Origin: Janthinobacterium sp. 61
GTDB lineage: Bacteria; Pseudomonadota; Gammaproteobacteria; Burkholderiales; Burkholderiaceae_D
DNA: 64,000 bases
Direction: 5' to 3'
Assembly (NCBI RefSeq): GCF_002846335.1
Contig: NZ_PJMQ01000001.1
Location: forward strand, 1,550,001-1,614,000
Under the pieces are notes generated by a model. That model saw only the letters and a program-made list of their open reading frames with translations. It did not search any database and was not told the DNA's origin. Within the stretch, counting starts at the first letter, position 1; the number at the start of each line of letters is the position of its first letter. Below are positions 61,451 to 64,000 of the stretch, in pieces. The position numbers and the translations under genes are program-made.

Positions 61451-61816
61451 ATGTCAGGCTGGTGGACCATTATCTCGACGCAAACGCCCGAACAGATGGC
61501 CGATATGACGAAAGTCAACAAGGAAGCCTTTCTGGCCAGCTGGGAAGCGGGCCTGTTCGGCGCGGACTGGATCGCCCAACTGTGCGCACAAGGCAAGGCG
61601 ACCCAGCTGGCGTTCAACGGCTTTCCCAACCGCTATACGGCCCCGGTGGACATCATCGCGCCCCTGCTGCAGGCGGGCATTGCCGAGGCCCACGATGGCG
61701 ACTTTCCGCAAGATGAACTCACGGGCTGGCCCGGCAGTATCACCGTGTATCCCGAACGCATCGCCGCCTGCCTGCCAGGACAGTTGCTCAGCATCGAAGT
61801 GTGGGACCAGTCCTAA
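61451..61816 (+). CDS. hypothetical protein at the end of the selenium operon, 121 aa
   Basis: Not recognised. A soluble cytosolic protein of 121 residues: WWTIISTQTPEQMADM, KEAFLASWEAGLFGADWI, FNGFPNRYTAPVDIIAPLL, GWPGSITVYPERIAAC, LLSIEVWDQS. It has two cysteines and no signal peptide. ATG at 61451 follows AAGGAG, 25 bases after the permease stop, so it is probably in the operon. A role in selenium handling is only suggested by position. Confidence 0.7.
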   Translation: MSGWWTIISTQTPEQMADMTKVNKEAFLASWEAGLFGADWIAQLCAQGKATQLAFNGFPNRYTAPVDIIAPLLQAGIAEAHDGDFPQDELTGWPGSITVYPERIAACLPGQLLSIEVWDQS

Positions 61817-61983
61817 GTTGCGCGAAATCAATACAAATGCGCAGCCGGCATGGCAGCGATCCTGTTAATATTGTCAAATACTTCAATGTTTGGCGTCACC
61901 CCATGGAGAGGCGCCACACCATTCAAGCATGATGGACGCATTTTCCTGCACTGCAGGCCACTCTTGCATAGGCTGACAACACC

Positions 61984-62334
61984 ATGAAGAAACTGCTCCT
62001 GGGCGCCCTCGCCGCCTGCTGCGCGCTGCACGCCAGCGCCGCCCCTGTCGAAGACTTTATTGGCACCTGGAAACTGGAACGCACCACCGTCCCGAACTAT
62101 ATCGTCATCAAACAGGAAGGCGAGCGGCTCATCGCGCTGCGCTATACGCGCAATATCCTCGGCAACAAGATCACCGAACGGCGCTTTCCCGCCAGCTACG
62201 CGAACGGCGATGTCACCATCACTGCGGGAGAAACGCTCATCGAGGCGCGCAGCGTGAACGATGTGGCGACCGTCACGATGCTGGCAGAAGCGTACAAGAA
62301 GATATCGTCGTCCACGTCCGCGCCCACCAGTTGA
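61984..62334 (+). CDS. small secreted hypothetical protein, 116 aa
   Basis: A signal peptide (cleavage near ASAAP) leads into a beta-rich mature domain of about 95 residues (FIGTWKLERTTV, YIVIKQEGERLIALRYTRN, DVTITAGETLIEARS). The GTW start and strand pattern look like a small lipocalin-like domain. Single cysteine pair only in the signal peptide. Its stop overlaps the region of the GNAT start. Function unknown. Confidence 0.7.
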   Translation: MKKLLLGALAACCALHASAAPVEDFIGTWKLERTTVPNYIVIKQEGERLIALRYTRNILGNKITERRFPASYANGDVTITAGETLIEARSVNDVATVTMLAEAYKKISSSTSAPTS

Positions 62335-62348
62335 GGAATGTCGCCGAT

Positions 62349-62843
62349 TTGAAGACTATCATTATCCGCCCCACCAGCGCCGCCGACTGGCCGGCGCTGA
62401 AAGCCACGCGCCTGGCCGCCCTGCTCGATGCCCCCACCGCCTTTGGCACCAGCCACGCCAGCGCGGCCCGCCTTAGCGATGCAGACTGGCAACAGCGCGC
62501 CATCAGCACGCCGCAGCGCACGTTTTTCCTCGCCTTGGAGAGAGAACAGCCCATCGGCCTCGCCGCGCAAGTGGTAGCCGGCAATGGCGATTGCCATCTG
62601 ATCGCCATGTGGGTACATCCGGAATGTCGGGGTCTGGACGTGGCGCAAGGCCTGGTCGACGCCGTGAAACAATGTGCCGTCGGCAACGGCCACGCGCGGC
62701 TGGTGCTCGACGTGGCACAGGAGAATGCGCGCGCGGCGGCGTTTTACCAGAAACAGGGCTTTGTCTTTTTGCCGGAATGGGAGCCGCTGGAAAGCCATCC
62801 CCATATCCAGGTGCAAAAGATGGAGTGGCTGGCGGCGGCTTGA
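62349..62843 (+). CDS. GNAT-family N-acetyltransferase
   Basis: A 164-residue acetyltransferase. The N-terminus KTIIIRPTSAADWPALKATRL, the acetyl-CoA loop region LIAMWVHPECRGLDVAQGLVDAV and the last motif ARLVLDVAQENARAAAFYQKQGF are typical. In the CoA loop the usual R-x-x-G-x-G/A reads R-G-L-D-V-A, with Asp in place of Gly. Start is a TTG: 62349 lies 11 bases after GAGGA and gives the normal N-terminus; TTG at 62331 is the alternative, overlapping the previous stop. Substrate unknown. Confidence 0.82.
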   Translation: MKTIIIRPTSAADWPALKATRLAALLDAPTAFGTSHASAARLSDADWQQRAISTPQRTFFLALEREQPIGLAAQVVAGNGDCHLIAMWVHPECRGLDVAQGLVDAVKQCAVGNGHARLVLDVAQENARAAAFYQKQGFVFLPEWEPLESHPHIQVQKMEWLAAA

Positions 62844-62912
62844 GCTCAATCAGCCTATCTGACGACCATTGCAGCCATCCATGCCGCTGCTTGTGCCCCC
62901 CGAGGATATACC

Positions 62913-63347
62913 GTGCTTGATTGGATTTTCGACGCCATCGTCTGGATCGTACGCCTGTTACTGTATGGCCTGTTGGGAACAGTCATAGAAAAACTGTTCT
63001 ATTGGCCAGGCTGGGCAATGCTGCGACTACTCACGCTGGGCCACTATCCTCCGGCCAGGGGGTTCCCTCACAATCACTTTGCCGTTGCCCTGTTTGCGGC
63101 GGTAGTCATTGCTTCCGGCTTGCTGATGGCACTGACGTCAATACCGGTGCGCCTAATGCGGGAAAACAGCACTTTCACGCATTCCATTGATCCCCCATTC
63201 ACATTCTGTCTTAATAACTTGCTCGTGGCGTTGTTTTTTTCTACACTCACGTTTCCATTGATGCGTAGAAAGATCGGGGATGCGAGCAATCAAGAAAACT
63301 GGTCTTCTGCTGTGCTTGTGCGGCGCTGCGGCGCAGGCATACGCTGA
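62913..63347 (+). CDS. hypothetical membrane protein, 144 aa
   Basis: GTG start after CGAGGATATACC. Three hydrophobic segments: IFDAIVWIVRLLLYGLLGTVI, FAVALFAAVVIASGLLMAL, and LNNLLVALFFSTLTFPL. The last 20 residues are hydrophilic. Its 3' end overlaps the next gene by 68 bases in another frame, which is long for a real overlap, so the true gene may be disrupted near its end or the next gene may start later. Function unknown. Confidence 0.62.
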   Translation: MLDWIFDAIVWIVRLLLYGLLGTVIEKLFYWPGWAMLRLLTLGHYPPARGFPHNHFAVALFAAVVIASGLLMALTSIPVRLMRENSTFTHSIDPPFTFCLNNLLVALFFSTLTFPLMRRKIGDASNQENWSSAVLVRRCGAGIR

Positions 63348-64000
63348 TACTGATCAAGTCATGGCGCAAGCGGGGCAGGATGCGGCGGCGTCAGTCAATG
63401 TAAAGGGTATACGGGATCCGGACTGGAAGCCCTACAGTGCCATGCTCAAGGGCGTAAAACGGTTCGAAGAAAAACATGCGCTGGCGCCGGGCGCCGAATT
63501 GCGCTTCATACTGGAACCGCGCCGTCCCGACGTCGACATGCACGCCATCGCGCTCAGGCTGGAAAGTGACGAGGCAGGTACGGCGATACCGCTGGGGGAG
63601 CGCAATATCTTCGGCTTGCCCGTCGAACTGGGCCCGCTGTATGAAAAGGCCGAGCTGACCTTGAACCGCAAGGCCGGCTCGGTCCGGTGGATTCCCTACA
63701 TCCGCAGCGCGGCGACCAGCGACACCATCCGCCGCCTGGGCGACTTGCGACTGACGTGCGAAGTCCATTGGGCCATCGACAAGGACTCCTTGCCTTTCGC
63801 CATGCGCGCGGCGATGGGCGCATTGGGCGGGCCGTGCAATTTCGTGTCGCAAAAGGGAACCTACAGCTTTGTCGAACCGCGGCGCATCACGGCTGCGACG
63901 ATCAGCTTCAACGGCAAAAGCGCGCCCGTGCCCTTCAGCGGCGCGTCGTTCACGCCGCCCTTACGGGAGCAGGACTGGAGCGACGACAGCGTGCTCGAGC
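63280..64000 (+). CDS. secreted hypothetical protein (3' end beyond window)
   Basis: An open frame from ATG at 63280 runs off the window edge (240 codons visible). A signal peptide (MRAIKKTGLLLCLCG, cleavage near AQAYAD) leads into a beta-rich mature part: LRFILEPRRPDV, MHAIALRLESDEAG, IPLGERNIFGLPV, LTLNRKAGSVRWIPYIRS and CEVHWAID. Two cysteines may form a disulfide. No family recognised. The start has a GGGG just before the ATG; a later ATG at 63361 would lose the signal peptide. Confidence 0.7.
   Translation, partial: MRAIKKTGLLLCLCGAAAQAYADTDQVMAQAGQDAAASVNVKGIRDPDWKPYSAMLKGVKRFEEKHALAPGAELRFILEPRRPDVDMHAIALRLESDEAGTAIPLGERNIFGLPVELGPLYEKAELTLNRKAGSVRWIPYIRSAATSDTIRRLGDLRLTCEVHWAIDKDSLPFAMRAAMGALGGPCNFVSQKGTYSFVEPRRITAATISFNGKSAPVPFSGASFTPPLREQDWSDDSVLE

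Noticed and set aside
1..64000. PEP-CTERM substrate proteins, CRISPR arrays, insertion sequences, tRNA or rRNA genes
   Set aside because: No protein shows a Pro-Glu-Pro plus membrane helix plus Arg-rich tail; no regular spacer repeats, transposase genes or tRNA-like sequences were recognised by eye.

Overview
The window reads as a chromosomal segment of a high-GC betaproteobacterium. Gene content and style (exosortase A polysaccharide locus, PrsT, FeeM-like acyltransferase, CidA/LrgB pair, DUF3297) fit Oxalobacteraceae, most like Janthinobacterium or a close relative. That placement is an inference from protein families, not from a marker gene. I see no rRNA, tRNA, insertion sequence, prophage or CRISPR array.

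Region 1 (1-5844): the end of a sugar-hydrolase-like gene, a lipoprotein 5'-nucleotidase, a Sel1-repeat lipoprotein, a small-subunit catalase (katA) and a small conserved protein.

Region 2 (6263-33632) is the core: a nearly complete exosortase A (XrtA/PEP-CTERM type) exopolysaccharide locus. Two leftward genes (tviC, tviB) make UDP-GalNAcA from UDP-GlcNAc. Rightward, prsT, an O-antigen-ligase-like polymerase and a periplasmic trypsin-like protease form one block. An N-acyl amino acid synthase (FeeM family) and the outer-membrane export lipoprotein point left. The long rightward operon then carries chain-length determinant, tyrosine autokinase, beta-barrel protein, wecB, polysaccharide deacetylase, FemAB-like protein, four glycosyltransferase modules, xrtA (exosortase plus EpsI domain) and an asparagine-synthase-like amidotransferase. 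It ends in a glycosyltransferase fused to a CapK/phenylacetate-CoA-ligase-like domain. Most junctions are ATGA-type overlaps, so translation is probably coupled. No initiating sugar-phosphate transferase, flippase, PrsK/PrsR regulator or PEP-CTERM substrate is seen here.

Region 3 (33633-46789): metabolic and envelope genes. An adhP-type alcohol dehydrogenase lies behind a perfect FNR/Anr box. A cytochrome c-FTR1 iron permease lies behind a strong sigma-70 promoter with a Fur-like box. The rest are a DASS anion transporter, an acyltransferase, fpr, a phosphoethanolamine transferase, a DJ-1/PfpI protein and a serine hydrolase.

Region 4 (46875-55675): small proteins (an immunity-like pair, a GFA protein, a disordered stress-type protein, DUF3297), two unknown envelope proteins, glutaminyl cyclotransferase, a LysR regulator with CidA/LrgB-type genes, and a TetR regulator divergent from a TetX-like flavin monooxygenase.

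Region 5 (55767-61816) is a selenium module: mnmH (tRNA 2-selenouridine synthase), selD, and a phosphonate-type ABC transporter (binding protein, ATPase, two permeases) that context marks as a likely selenium oxyanion importer, followed by a 121-residue unknown protein. The last 2 kb hold small secreted, GNAT and membrane proteins and a secreted protein cut by the window edge.

Two related palindromic repeats built on GGGGTCAGACCC/GGGTCTGACCCC occur at 29904 and 58888. The first lies inside the 3' end of the amidotransferase gene.
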